Assembly (NCBI GenBank): GCA_029168955.1
Contig: JAPDOI010001487.1
Span: 62,001 to 126,000 of the forward strand
Direction of reading: 5' to 3'
DNA from: Aplectana chamaeleonis
Taxonomy: Eukaryota > Nematoda > Chromadorea > Rhabditida > Cosmocercidae
DNA length: 64,000 bases
In this document: positions 1 through 45,194 of the stretch, one piece after another
How the letters are laid out: each line of letters opens with the position of its first letter
How positions within the stretch are numbered: the first letter of the stretch is position 1
The notes under the pieces: model-generated
What the model saw: the letters and a program-made list of their open reading frames with translations, nothing else
What the model was told of the DNA's origin: nothing
Databases searched by the model: none
Program-made: the position numbers and the translations under genes

Positions 1-3000
1 TATCATATCAAGTGATATTATCAGTCGGTAGATCAACTCGCTAAAACACGTCGTAGGCTGTACTTTTCGATGGGGAGGGACAGAGAAAGTGACTAACAAG
101 TACGTTACTTACTGTTTCACGTTAACTACTTTACTTCTTACTGCTTATCATATCAAGTGATATTATCAGTTGGTGGATCAAATCACTGAAACACGTTGTA
201 AGCTGCACTTTTTCGTAGGGAAGGGACAGGGAAAGTTACTAACAAGTTTGTTACTTACTGTTTCACGTTAACTACTTTACTTCTTACTGTTTATCATATC
301 AAGTGATATTATCAGTTGGTAGATCAACTCGCTAAAACACGTCGTAGGCTGTACTTTTCGATGGGGAAGGACAGAGAAAGTGACTAACAAGTTTGTTACT
401 TACTGTTTCACGTTAACTACTTTACTTCTTACTGCTTATCATATCAAGTGATATTATCAGTTGGTAGACCAAATCGCTTAAACACATCGTAGGCTGTACT
501 TTTCGATGGGAAGGGACAGGGAAAGTGACTAACAAGTACGTTACTTACTGTTTTACGTTAACTACTTTACTTCTTACTGCTTATCATATCAAGTGATATT
601 ATCAGTTGGTAGATCAACTCGCTAAAACACGTCGTAGGCTGTACTTTTCGATGGGGAGGGACAGGGGAAGTGACTAACAAGTTTGTTAGCTACTGTTTCA
701 CGTTAACTACTTTACTTCTTACTGTTTATCATATCAAGTGATATTATCAGTTGGTGGATCAAATCACTGAAACACGTTGTAAGCTGCACTTTTTCGTAGG
801 GAAGGGACAGGGAAAGTTACTAACAAGTTTGTTACTTACTGTTTCACATTAACTACTTTACTTCTTACTGTTTATCATATCATGTGATATTATCAGTCGG
901 TAGATCAACTCGCTAAAACACGTCGTAGGCTGTACTTTTCGATGGGAAGGGACAGGGAAAGTGACTAACAAGTTTGTTACTTACTGTTTCACATTAACTA
1001 CTTTACTTCTTACTGCTTATCATATCAAGTGATATTATCAGTTGGTGGATCAAATCACTGAAACACGTTGTAAGCTGCACTTTTTCGTAGGGAAGGGACA
1101 GGGAAAGTTACTAACAAGTTTGTTACTTACTGTTTCACGTTAACTACTTTACTTCTTACTGCTTATCATATCAAGTGATACTATCAGTTGGTAGATCAAC
1201 TCGCTAAATTACGTCGTAGGCTGTACTTTTCGATGGGAAGGGACGGGGGAAGTGACTAACAAGTTTGTTACTTACTGTTTCACGTTAACTACTTTACTTC
1301 TTACTGCTTATCATATCAAGTGATATTATCAGTTGGTGGATCAAATCACTGAAACACGTTGTAAGCTGCACTTTTTCGTAGGGAAGGGACAGGGAAAGTT
1401 ACTAACAAGTTTGTTACTTACTGTTTCACGTTAACTACTTTACTTCTTACTGCTTATCATATCATGTGATATTATCAGTTGGTTGACCAACTCGCTCAAA
1501 CACGTCGTAGGCTGTACTTTTCGATGGGGAGGGACAGGGGAAGTGACTAACAAGTTTGTAATTTACTGTTTCACGTTAACTACTTCACTTCTTACTGTTT
1601 ATCATATCATGTGATATTATCAGTTGGTGGATCAAATCACTGAAACACGTTGTAAGCTGCACTTTTTCGTAGGGAAGGGACAGGGGAAGTGACTAACAAG
1701 TTTGTTAGTTACTGTTTCACGTTAACTACTTTACTTCTTACTGTTTATCATATCAAGTGATATTATCAGTTGGTAGATCAACTCGCTAAAACACGTCGTA
1801 GGCTGTACTTTTCGATGGGAAGGGACAGGGAAAGTGACTAACAAGTTTGTTACTTACTGTTTCACATTAACTACTTTACTTCTTACTGCTTATCATATCA
1901 AGTGATATTATCAGTTGGTGGATCAAATCACTGAAACACGTCGTAGGCTGTACTTTTTGGATGGGGAGGGACAGGGAAAGTTACTAACAAGTTTGTCAGT
2001 TACTGTTTCACGTTAACTACTTTACTTCTTACTGCTTATCATATCATGTGATATTATCAGTCGGTAGATCAACTCGCTAAAACACGTCGTAGGCTGTACT
2101 TTTCGATGGGGAGGGACAGAGAAACTGACTAACAAGTATGTTACTTACTGTTTCACGTTAACTACTTTACTTCTTACTGCTTATCATATCAAGTGATATT
2201 ATCAGTTGGTGGATCAAATCACTGAAACACGTTGTAAGCTGTACTTTTTCGTAGGGAAGGGACAGGGGAAGTGACTAACAAGTTTGTTACTTACTGTTTC
2301 ACGTTAACTACTTTACTTCTTACTGCTTATCATATCAAGTGATACTATCAGTTGGTAGGTCAACTCGCTAAAACACGTCGTAGGCTGTACTTTTTGGATG
2401 GGGAGGGACAGGGAAAGTTACTAACAAGTTTGTTACTTACTGCTTCACGTTAACTACTTTACTTCTTACTGTTTATCATATCAAGTGATATTATCAGTTG
2501 GTGGATCAAATCACTGAAACACGTTGTAAGCTGCACTTTTCCGTAGGGAAGGGACAGGGGAAGTGACTAACAAGTTTGTTACTTACTGTTTCACGTTAAC
2601 TACTTTACTTCTTACTGCTTATCATATCATGTGATAATATCAGTCGGTAGATCAACTCGCTAAAACACGTCGTAGGCTGTACTTTTCGATGGGGAGGGAC
2701 AGGGGAAGTGACTAACAAGTTTGTTAGCTACTGTTTCACATTAACTACTTTACTTCTTACTGCTTATCATATCATGTGATATTGTCAGTTGGTTGATCAA
2801 ATCGCTAAAACACGTCGTAGGCTGAACTTTTCGATGGGAAGGAACAGGGGAAGTTACTAACAAGTTTGTTATTTACCGTTTCACGTTAACTACTTTACTT
2901 CTTACAGTTTATCATATCAAGTGATACTATCAGTTGGTAGATCAACTCGCTAAAACACGTCGTAGGCTGTACTTTTCGATGGTGAGGACAGAGAAAGTGA

Positions 3001-5932
3001 CTAACAAGTACGTCACTTACTGTTCCACATTAACTACTTTACTTCTTACTGCTTATCATATCAAGTGATATTATCAGTTGGTGGATCAAATCACTGAAAC
3101 ACGTTGTAAGCTGCACTTTTTCGTAGGGAAGGGACAGGGAAAGTTACTCACAAGTTTGTTATTTACTGTTTCACGTTAACTACTTTACTTCTTACTGTTT
3201 ATCATATCAAGTGATATTATCAGTCGGTAGATCAACTCGCTAAAACACGTCGTAGGCTGAACTTTTCGATGGCAAGGGACAGGGAAAGTTACTAACAAGT
3301 TTGTTATTTACTGTTTCACGTTAACTACTTTACTTCTTACTGTTTATCATATCAAGTGATATTATCAGTCGGTAGATCAACTCACTAAAACACGTCGTAG
3401 GCTGTACTTTTCGATGGTGAGGGACAGAGAAAGTGACTAACAAGTACGTCACTTACTGTTTCACGTTAACTACTTTACTTCTTACTGCTTATCATATCAA
3501 GTGATATTATCAGTTGGTGGATCAAATCACTGAAACACGTTGTAAGCTGCACTTTTTCGTAGGGAAGGGACAGGGAAAGTTACTCACAAGTTTGTTGTTT
3601 ACTGTTTCACGTTAACTACTTTACTTCTTACTGTTTATCATATCAAGTGATATTATCAGTCGGTAGATCAACTCGCTAAAACACGTCGTAGGCTGTACTT
3701 TTCGACGGGGAGGGACAGAGAAAGTGACTAACAAGTACGTGACTTACTGTTTCACGTTAGCTACTTTACTTCTTACTGCTTATCATATCAAGTGATATTA
3801 TCAGTTGGTGGATCAAATCACTGAAACACGTTGTAAGCCGTACTTTTTCGTAGGGAAGGGACAGGGAAAGTGACTAACAAGTTTGTTAGTTACTGTTTCA
3901 CATTAACTACTTCACTTCTTACTGCTTATCATATCATGTGATACTATCAGCTGGTAGATCAAATCCTAAAACACATTGTAGGCTGCACCTTTTCGTAAGG
4001 AAGGGGCGGGGGAAGTGACTAACAAGTTTGTTACTTACTGTTTCACATTAACTACTTTACTTCTTACTGCTTATCATATCAAGTAAAATTATCAGTTGAT
4101 AGATCAAATCGCTAAAACACGTTGTAGGCTGTACTTTTCCGATAGGGAAGGGACAGGGGAAGTGACTGACAAGTTTTTTACTTACTGTTTCACAACAACT
4201 ACATTACTTCTTACTGCTTATCATATCAAGTGATACTATCAGTTGGTAGATCAACTCCCTAAAACACGTTGTAAGCTGTACTTTTTCGTAGGGAAGGGAG
4301 AGGAGAAGTGACTAACAAGTTTGTTAGCTACTGTTTCACATTAACTACTTTACTTCTTACTGCTTATCATATCATGTGATATTGTCAGTTGGTTGATCAA
4401 ATCGCTAAAACACGTCGTAGGCTGAACTTTTCGATGGCAAGGGACAGGGAAAGTTACTAACAAGTTTGTTATTTACTGTTTCACGTTAACTACTTTACTT
4501 CTTACTGTTTATCATATCAAGTGATATTATCAGTCGGTAGATCAACTCACTAAAACACGTCGTAGGCTGTACTTTTCGATGGTGAGGGACAGAGAAAGTG
4601 ACTAACAAGTACGTCACTTACTGTTTCACGTTAACTACTTTACTTCTTACTGCTTATCATATCAAGTGATATTATCAGTTGGTGGATCAAATCACTGAAA
4701 CACGTTGTAAGCTGTACTTTTTCGTAGGGAAGGGACAGGGGAAGTGACTAACAAGTTTGTTACTTACTGTTTCACGTTAACTACTTTACTTCTTACTGTT
4801 TATCATATCAAGTGATATTATCAGTCGGTAGATCAACTCGCTAAAACACGTCGTAGGCTGAACTTTTCGATGGGAAGGGACAGGGAAAGTTACTAACAAG
4901 TTTGTTATTTACTGTTTCACGTTAACTACTTTACTTCTTACTGTTTATCATATCAAGTGATATTATCAGTCGGTAGATCAACTCACTAAAACACGTCGTA
5001 GGCTGTACTTTTCGATGGTGAGGGACAGAGAAAGTGACTAACAAGTACGTCACTTACTGTTTCACGTTAACTACTTTACTTCTTACTGCTTATCATATCA
5101 AGTGATATTATCAGTTGGTGGATCAAATCACTGAAACACGTTGTAAGCTGCACTTTTTCGTAGGGAAGGGACAGGGAAAGTTACTAACAAGTACGTTACT
5201 TACTGTTTCACGTTAACTACTTTACTTCTTACTGCTTATCATATCAAGTGATATTATCAGTTGGTTGATCAACTCGCTAAAACACGTCGTAGGCTGTACT
5301 TTTCGATGGGGAGGGACAGGGGAAGTGACTAACAAGTTTGTTATTTACTGTTTCACATTAACTACTTTACTTCTTACTGCTTATCATATCAAGTGATATT
5401 ATCAGTTGGTGGATCAAATCACTGAAACACGTTGTAAGCCGTACTTTTTCGTAGGGAAGGGACAGGGAAAGTGACTAACAAGTTTGTTAGTTACTGTTTC
5501 ACATTCACTACTTTACTTCTTACTGCTTATCATATCATGTGATACTATCAGTTGGTAGATCAACTCCCTAAAACACGTTGTAAGCTGTACTTTTTCGTAG
5601 GGAAGGGACAGGGGAAGTGACTAAAAAGTTTGTTACTCACTGCTTCACATTAACTACTTTACTTCTTACTGTTTATCATATCAAGTGATATTATCAGTTG
5701 GTGGATCAAATCACTGAAACACGTTGTAAGCCGTACTTTTTCGTAGGGAAGGGACAGGGAAAGTGACTAACAAGTTTGTTAGTTACTGTTTCACATTCAC
5801 TACTTTACTTCTTACTGCTTATCATATCATGTGATACTATCAGTTGGTAGATCAACTCCCTAAAACACGTTGTAAGCTGTACTTTTTCGTAGGGAAGGGA
5901 CAGCGGAAGTGACTAAGAAGTTTGTTACTTTC
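1..5932. repeat. Satellite array, ~145-bp monomers in higher-order units
   Basis: About 41 head-to-tail monomers of 145-146 bp, each opening TATCATATCA. Two main types alternate: A (GGTAGATCAACTCGCTAAAA) and B (GGTGGATCAAATCACTGAAA), giving a ~291-bp dimer. A trimer (A-variant with GGCTGAAC, A with TACGTCAC, B) recurs at 2764, 3200, 4364 and 4800. The 1600-bp offset (11 monomers) shows block duplication. The array is cut by the window start and ends mid-monomer at ~5932. Confidence 0.97.
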
Positions 5933-6420
5933 TAATGACGTCATCAAAGTGCATGGGGCATGTGATGACGTCATCAGGATGTCATGTAAAGTACATAGGG
6001 CATCTGATGACGTCATCAGGATGTCATGTAAAGTACATAGGGCATCTGATGACGTCATCAGGGTGTCATGTAAAGTACATAGGGCATCTGATGACGTCAT
6101 CAGGGTGTCATGTAAAGTACATAGCTTTAATGACGTCATCAGGTGTCATGTAAAGTACATAAGGACATACGGCATCTGATGACGTCATCAGGGATGTCAT
6201 GTAATGTACATAGGGCATCTGATGACGTTATCAGGATGTCATGTAAAGTACATAGGGCATCTGATGACGTCATCAGGAAGTCATGTAAAGTACATAGGCA
6301 TCTGATGACGTCATCAGGAAGTCATGTAAAGTACATAGGGCATCTGATGACGTCATCAAGAAGTCGTGCCAAGGTGGTGCCAAGTGCATAGGGCATCTGA
6401 TGACGTCATTAAGATGTCGT
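5933..6420. repeat. 42-bp minisatellite of CRE-like palindromes
   Basis: Units of about 42 bp each hold the 14-bp perfect palindrome TGATGACGTCATCA, followed by GTCATGTAAAGTACATAGGG. The core TGACGTCA occurs intact 11 times (5936, 5966, 6008, 6050, 6092, 6131, 6180, 6265, 6306, 6348, 6401) and once as TGACGTTA (6223). TGACGTCA is the ATF/CREB consensus. ORFs read through the array only because the unit length is a multiple of three. Confidence 0.95.
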
Positions 6421-6557
6421 GGAAAGAGAGTAGCGCTTCATTTGTAGCGTGCGCAACAAGTTTGTTGCTCACTGATTATTATAGCAATCCATGCTATTCG
6501 GAAAATATTGAAGATTTTTCAGGGATATTACTTCGTAATATCAATAAAAAGTGAACA
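6421..6557. other. Short unassigned stretch
   Basis: AT-rich spacer between the CRE-like array and the fold-back element. No gene, repeat unit or hairpin was recognised. Confidence 0.5.
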
Positions 6558-7161
6558 ATTCTATCAAAAAAGGGTCTTCCAGGCAAAAAAGGTTTGGTTG
6601 GCGTCAGAAACGTCCCAACAAAAAGGGAACAATAGGCAAGTAGAATGAGGAGAGTCTACAAAAGTGAACAATATTTTCTGAGACTGATTTTTTCTAGCCG
6701 ATACTTCTTAACAGCAAAAACAAACCGTTGTGGTATATCACGAGGTAGAGTTCAATGGTTTCCAAGAATGGACTTCAATTTTGACGAGATTATAAGAAAA
6801 TACTCTCATTAGATGCTGCACTTTGGTTTCGCTTCTCGTAGCAACTGGAGCTAACCGTCCGTCTGTGTTTTTGGCATTATCTTCTATTCTGATGGTAAGT
6901 ATTAGGTTTACATGCACATACATTTGAACGGTTCTCGCGTAATCTAGACCATTTTTGGAACCACAGAGTGCTTCCGTGTAGAACACCGCAACGGTTTGTT
7001 TTCGCTGTTAAGAAGTATCGGCCAGGAAAATCAGTCTCAGAAAATATTGTTCACTTTTTGTAGACTCTCCTCATTCTACTTGCCTATTGTTCCCTTTTTT
7101 TTGGAACGTTTCTGACGCCAACCAAACCTTTTTTGCTTGGAAGACCCCTTTTTGATAGAAT
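6558..7161. mobile_element. Fold-back/MITE with ~180-bp terminal inverted repeats
   Basis: The arm at 6558-6736 (starting ATTCTATCAAAAA) is inverted at 6982-7161 (ending TTTTTGATAGAAT), with a ~245-bp loop. The arms share GACTGATTTT, ACTTCTTAACAGC and TGCCTATTGTTCCC-type blocks at high identity with a few indels. No coding capacity was seen. It sits just beyond the 3' end of the ABRA-like gene. Confidence 0.9.
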
Positions 7162-7241
7162 ACAATATTGGGTTAATGTAAGAGGACAACTTAATGTAAG
7201 AGGACAACTGCTCAGTTGCAATGAATTTTGAAATAAATTAT

Positions 7242-40932
<33,691 letters not shown>

Positions 40933-40961
40933 CTGCATAGCCAAATACGAATGCTATTTAA

Positions 40962-41409
40962 AGGCAGCGTTCACGATGATCATCCTCGTGGACTTTCCAC
41001 AGTGAAATGATAGGCGAGAAGGATCCTAGGCTCCCAGTGTCGAAAGAACGGTAGAAAACGAGCCAGGAGCGGCAAAATAACGGCTGCAAACAAGCGTTTT
41101 GGTGCCCCAGACACGCCTGGTGCCCCAGATCCGCCCCCTCGGAATGAACAAATGAAGACTCAGATTACAGGAATGATCAATTCAAGGAAGTGCTGATAAG
41201 TGAGCTGATCGCTTCATTGCACTGATAGGTATCATCCTTCTAGTGGTCAATTCCTCCACGCTCAAAAATCAGCGTAAACCAGAGAGGGCCTAGTTTTGCT
41301 CAAAAACGCGTCTTTCGTGTTCTTTTTAAGCATGCCTTGCTATATAGGGCACCAAACCTTCTGTAAGCCGTGGAGATATCGGAAGTGAAATTTATCGTGA
41401 ACACTGCCT
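40962..41409. mobile_element. TTAA-target MITE, subfamily c, intact
   Basis: AGGCAGCGTTCACGATGATC ... TTTATCGTGAACACTGCCT with TTAA on both sides (40958-40961, 41410-41413). It ends only ~30 bp upstream of the ABRA-like micro-exon. It serves as the empty-site control for the nested insertions at 43924 and 31555. Confidence 0.92.
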
Positions 41410-41469
41410 TTAAGAATGTTCCCCTATACTCCATCATTAAAACAGAACTGCGAACACCATTCTTATTGG

Positions 41470-41640
41470 GTGACTGCTGTTGTGCCTACACAGTTCGAGT
41501 GTGAATAGCTGAGGAAAGCGGAGCGAGGTGTCGGTGGTGCAATGGTAACACTTCCGCCCGTAAAGCTTGCATCGCAGGTTCAAGTCCTAACTGAGATCTA
41601 GGTTTTGTGTTCAACTCAGCTACTTTGTGATATTTTGTGA
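41470..41640 (+). repeat. tRNA-derived SINE-like unit, copy 2
   Basis: A box GTGGTGCAATGG at 41534 and B box AGGTTCAAGTCC at 41577, tRNA spacing, with flanks shared with 32400-32620. The acceptor pairing is weaker than in copy 1. Confidence 0.62.
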
Positions 41641-41958
41641 TCATAAATCATGCCGAAAAAAGGCAATAAGTATTCTCAAAACATCAAATTACAAACAGAG
41701 TGATAAAAGTTGTGCACCAAAGATTTTCTCTGAATCAGTGTGCTCGAGGAGGAGGGGAAAAGTTAACTTCCGACAAATCAAGTAAGTTATTTTTGAAGGA
41801 CTACGGTGAGATACGGTAGCTGAACGACAACAAACGCAACTACATAATCATTCCGAAATGGGAAAAGGATACTGGATTCGTGACCACTTTCCGATGGGAC
41901 TTCTTACCAGAGATTGATGACAGTGTTCACGTAAACCTTCACTTTCGAGATTGTTCGC
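41641..41958. other. Intergenic/intronic stretch with a MITE start
   Basis: CAGTGTTCACGTAAACCTTC near 41921 resembles a subfamily-b terminus, interrupted at 41963 by the next element. Otherwise nothing was recognised. Confidence 0.45.
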
Positions 41959-41962
41959 TTAA

Positions 41963-42366
41963 AGGCAGTGTTCACGATAGTAATCGTTTTTCTGTTTTTC
42001 TGCTCATCTTGAAAACGGTCTCATGCTGATTCCAATGATGTCTCTGGAATCGTACAAGACCTTCTGGGAACGGAGTTATGGTCCCTCACAATTTGAGCTA
42101 GGCAAGCATGGTGGACGAGTTGTCCGAGGCTTGTAACTTCCGTCATTTGCAGCCGATGTATGCGAGCTGACATGAGTGAAGAGAGAGGTTTTTTTCCCAT
42201 TGCGCTTCTGGGGTTTGCCTTGCGCTCAAAGGGGCAACTTCGGGCTCTTTTGGGGCTCTGCCTGGCTCCTTTTCATGCGTTCTTCTGACGTTAACGTTAT
42301 AGTGCGCCCCTCCGCTACCCATTCCTAGTGGAAACTGAAACATATTTTCTATCGTGAACCCTGTCT
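41963..42366. mobile_element. TTAA-type MITE, subfamily a
   Basis: AGGCAGTGTTCACGATAGTA after TTAA; right end ATCGTGAACCCTGTCT then TCAA (decayed). Shares CGAGTTGTCCGAGGCTTGTA with 8124-8633. 404 bp. Confidence 0.8.
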
Positions 42367-43088
42367 TCAAACCATTAGATGTCTGGGTTCACGCGTAAAG
42401 CTAAAATGACGCCGAAAAAGGGAAAAACGCAGCAGAAGCCGAGGAAATGCTGTAGCCTCACTCCGCTCCAGTAGTCATTGGAGCTGTTCGTTGGGACGAT
42501 GAAATATTCTGTGCACTCGTCCTTTGAAAATCTCTACTCTCTGTTGCTCTGTTCTATCGTTCAAACCTTTCGAAATGATCGAGTTTGGCATAAAATGTTC
42601 GTCCACCTTCGTTTGATCTCATTTTTCGCCGGTCGCACCCACCGAAAAGTCGTTAATCCTATTGCACAACTAGTCAAGGTCAGAATTTATTTTACCAAAG
42701 TGAGAGGTGTTGGTGCGCTTCTTGCCATTTTTTCGTGATTTTAGTAGCACCTGGGGTGCTTTCCAAGAACGTTCCCACGACGCTGTGGGAGGCAAAACAA
42801 CCTCCCCCTGGACAGATTTGCTTTCCATGGATGCGAATTATAACTGAAAATTGCTCCCACGTGGCCGTCGCTACGAGTCCATGGACGCATTTCGCCATTT
42901 GAATGTTCTTGGAACGCACCCCTGGTGGCCAACGCGATGTAGGTCTTTTGCTAAACGTAGTCTAGGAAATAGACCAGACGCTATCACTTGAGACCGACGT
43001 GCGGCGCTCACTACACCACCAGTGAGCAGGGTTTCGATCGCGAACGGCAATCTTCATTAAGATAGCAGGGTTCCTCAGCTTCATTGTA
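42367..43088. repeat. Subfamily-b MITE remainder and unassigned flank
   Basis: 42475-42770 matches the interior of 29226-29866 and 10320-10694 (AGCTGTTCGTTGGGACGATG, TTGCTCTGTTCTATCGTTC). 42925-43050 has a weak minus-strand A-box-like TGGTGGTGTAGTGAGCG. No exon was seen. Confidence 0.55.
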
Positions 43089-43148
43089 GTCGATGATAGT
43101 ACATAGAGAAGCTGTAGTGCGACGAGAACTATGGATTTATCCCTTTAT

Positions 43149-43181
43149 CCGCAACGTTTCGGGTTATCAACCCTTCATCAG
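43149..43181 (-). ncRNA. Hammerhead-ribozyme-like core (intact consensus)
   Basis: Minus strand: CTGATGA, then A-GGGTT-GAT-AACCC (a 5-bp stem II with a 3-nt loop), then GAAAC and GTTGCGG. CUGAUGA...GAAA around a stem is the conserved hammerhead core, known in Penelope-like elements and retrozymes. Stem I/III partners and the NUH cleavage site were not located, so activity is unproven. Confidence 0.5.
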
Positions 43182-43434
43182 CCAACTATAAGACATACAA
43201 ACAACACACGTCAAACTGAGCACCTTTCAAAGTGATTCAGAGAGTGAGAACGCACAAGTGAGTGGAGCTGGGAGGAGTTCTTCCTTCGGCAACTGGTTGT
43301 CCCAGTGGGTGTCTAGCCGGTTGCCGAAGAAAGAACTCCTACTCCCAGCTCCACTCACTTGTGCGTTCTCACTCTCTGAATCACTTTGAACGCTGCTCAA
43401 CTTGACGTGGGTTGATGTTATGTTTTATAGTTGC

Positions 43435-43467
43435 CTGATGGAGGGTTGATAACCCGAAACGTTGCGG
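43435..43467 (+). ncRNA. Hammerhead-ribozyme-like core (mutated CUGAUGG)
   Basis: Inverted partner of 43149-43181. The stem II and GAAAC are intact, but the core reads CTGATGG, replacing the invariant A, so it is predicted inactive. Confidence 0.45.
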
Positions 43468-43554
43468 ATAAAGAGAATAATCCATAGTTCTCGTCGCACA
43501 ACAGCTTCTCTATCTAGTATCATCGACAATTTTCTTTCCAGTTACCGGACTTAA

Positions 43555-44475
43555 AGGCAGTGTACACGATGATCATCCTCGTTGACTTTCCATAGTAAAA
43601 TGATAGGGGAGAAGGATCCTAGGCTCCCAGTGTCGAAAGAACGGTAGAAAACGAGCCAGGAGTGGCAAAATAACGACTGCAAACAAGCGTTTTGGTGCCC
43701 CAGACACGCCCCGAGCCCCAGATCCGCCCCCTCGGAATGAACAAATGAAGACTCAGATTACAGGAATAATCAAGTCAAGGAAGTGCTTTGAAGTGAGCTG
43801 ATCGCTTGATTGCACTGAATGCTATCATCCTTCATAGCGGTCAATTTCTCCACGCTCAAAAATCAACGTAAACAAGGGAGAGCCTATTTTGGCTCAAAAA
43901 CGCGTCTTTCGTGTCCTTTTTAAAAGCAGCATACACGCTCGTAAACGCAATTGAGATAACCACGGAATTAGAATGGTATGGCACCCAACACAACGTTCAC
44001 GCATTTTGAAGCGTCAAAAACGACCCACAATGACGCTTCACGAGTGAGAAGTTGGCCCCGCCCCTGTATTTGCCCACCCCCTGTATTTGCGTCCTCCTCC
44101 AAAACAGGGGTGCTGGGCCATTTCCACCGTCGTCGATCTGTGTGGTTCACCTATTGCACCTATTTCACCACCCACAAACGTTGCCGACGGTGCGAATGGC
44201 CCAGCTCCCCTGTTTTGGAAGAGGGAGCAAATACAGGGGGCGGGCAGATACAGGGGCGGGGCCAACTTCTTACTCGTGTAGCGTCATTGTGGGTCGTTTT
44301 TGACGCTTCAAAATGCGTGAGCGTTGTGTTGGGTGCCATACCATTCTAATTCCGTAGTTATCTCAATTACGTTTACGAGCGTGTATGCTGCCTTTAAGCA
44401 TGCCTTGCTACATAGGGCACGACCTTCCGTAAACCGTGGAGGTATCGGAAGTGAAATTCATCGTGAACACTGCCT
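43555..44475. mobile_element. TTAA-target MITE, subfamily c, split by a nested TTAA element
   Basis: AGGCAGTGTACACGATGATC...TCGTGTCC[TTTTAA] is interrupted at 43924-44393 and resumes GCATGCCTTGCTAC...CACTGCCT, with TTAA outside. Confidence 0.9.
43924..44393. mobile_element. 470-bp palindromic TTAA-target MITE, subfamily e
   Basis: AAGCAGCATACACGCTCGTA / TACGAGCGTGTATGCTGCCT-type ends with long inverted arms (GGCACCCAACACAACG...). TTAA at 43920-43923 and 44394-44397. The intact copy at 40962-41409 shows the same site with one TTAA, proving the target duplication. Confidence 0.95.
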
Positions 44476-44487
44476 TTAAGAGCGAAA

Positions 44488-44776
44488 GGCCTACTGTGCT
44501 TCTCTGGGCCAAATTCCGGTCCGCAATTGCGTCTCGACACGCTTTGCGGCCGCACGCGCTTGATTCAGTCCAGTTTCCAGCGCCAATGCAGACTCGACAT
44601 GGCTTTTATATACAGTTTTCTCCAATTTTGTTTAGTTTCCAGTTTCTAAAACCCACATAGAGTCAACAGATCGGCAGCTGCGGCGCTGGAAACTCCTCCG
44701 ACTTGAAAGCGCGCGGCCGCAAAGTGTGTCGAGACGCAATTGCGGGCCGGAATTTGGCCCAGAGAAGCACAGTATA
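44488..44776. mobile_element. Fold-back element, ~95-bp arms
   Basis: TACTGTGCTTCTCTGGGCCA...TTGCGTCTCGACACGCTTTG at the left is inverted at 44680-44776 (AGCGCGCGGCCGCAAAGTGT...TGGCCCAGAGAAGCACAGTA). The loop is ~100 bp. Confidence 0.9.
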
Positions 44777-45194
44777 TGCAATCTGAAGGCACTGTTTGCG
44801 ATGCACCTTCTTCGTGAATTTTCAAGGAGAAAAAATTTTGATAGTCTTTGCAAGCTGAACAGCGTCGAAAAAACAGGTCCAAACACTCTCCCAAAGGCCA
44901 AAACTGCTCAGAAGAGTTTTTCAGCGCTGTAGTTGCACAAGTGTCCTACTCGGAGGGGTATCAGGCTCCTTCCATAGCAGACGTCCTAGCGTCAAGTGAC
45001 CGTACAGTGACGCTGGGGGTTTGCATCTTCAGCATTTGCTATTGATCTGACTCCCCAGCGACCACTACAGCCGGCCAGTCGCTGACGGTGGAGGCATAGG
45101 GACCGTAACGGCTGTCACTAATATTATCGACACCGTCGTTAACCACGTGCCGTCCTCGGACACCTTGGTCAGTAGTATACTTCGGCGACTCGAC
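44777..45194. other. Unassigned stretch
   Basis: 44940-45160 has GC-rich words shared loosely with 49720-50000 (CCATAGCAGACG, GTGACGCTGG). No exon was recognised. Confidence 0.4.

Larger units (their letters stand above)
43089..43527. mobile_element. 439-bp fold-back carrying hammerhead-like cores
   Basis: GTCGATGATAGTACATAGAG at the left is inverted at the right (CTCTATCTAGTATCATCGAC). The arms extend to GTTGCCGAAG... near the centre. Each arm bears a CUGAUGR-stem-GAAA motif pointing outward. Confidence 0.9.

Noticed and set aside
1..5932. Possible telomeric sequence
   Set aside because: No TTAGGC or related short telomere repeats; monomers are ~145 bp.
5933..6420. Possible CRISPR array
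   Set aside because: Units are near-identical along their whole length with no unique spacers, and the setting is eukaryotic; it is a minisatellite.
41529..41590. Functional tRNA gene
   Set aside because: A and B boxes are present but anticodon stem and acceptor pairing are poor, and the flanks are shared with 32400-32620, indicating a SINE-like repeat.
43435..43467. Second active hammerhead
   Set aside because: The invariant CUGAUGA reads CUGAUGG, so catalysis is not expected.
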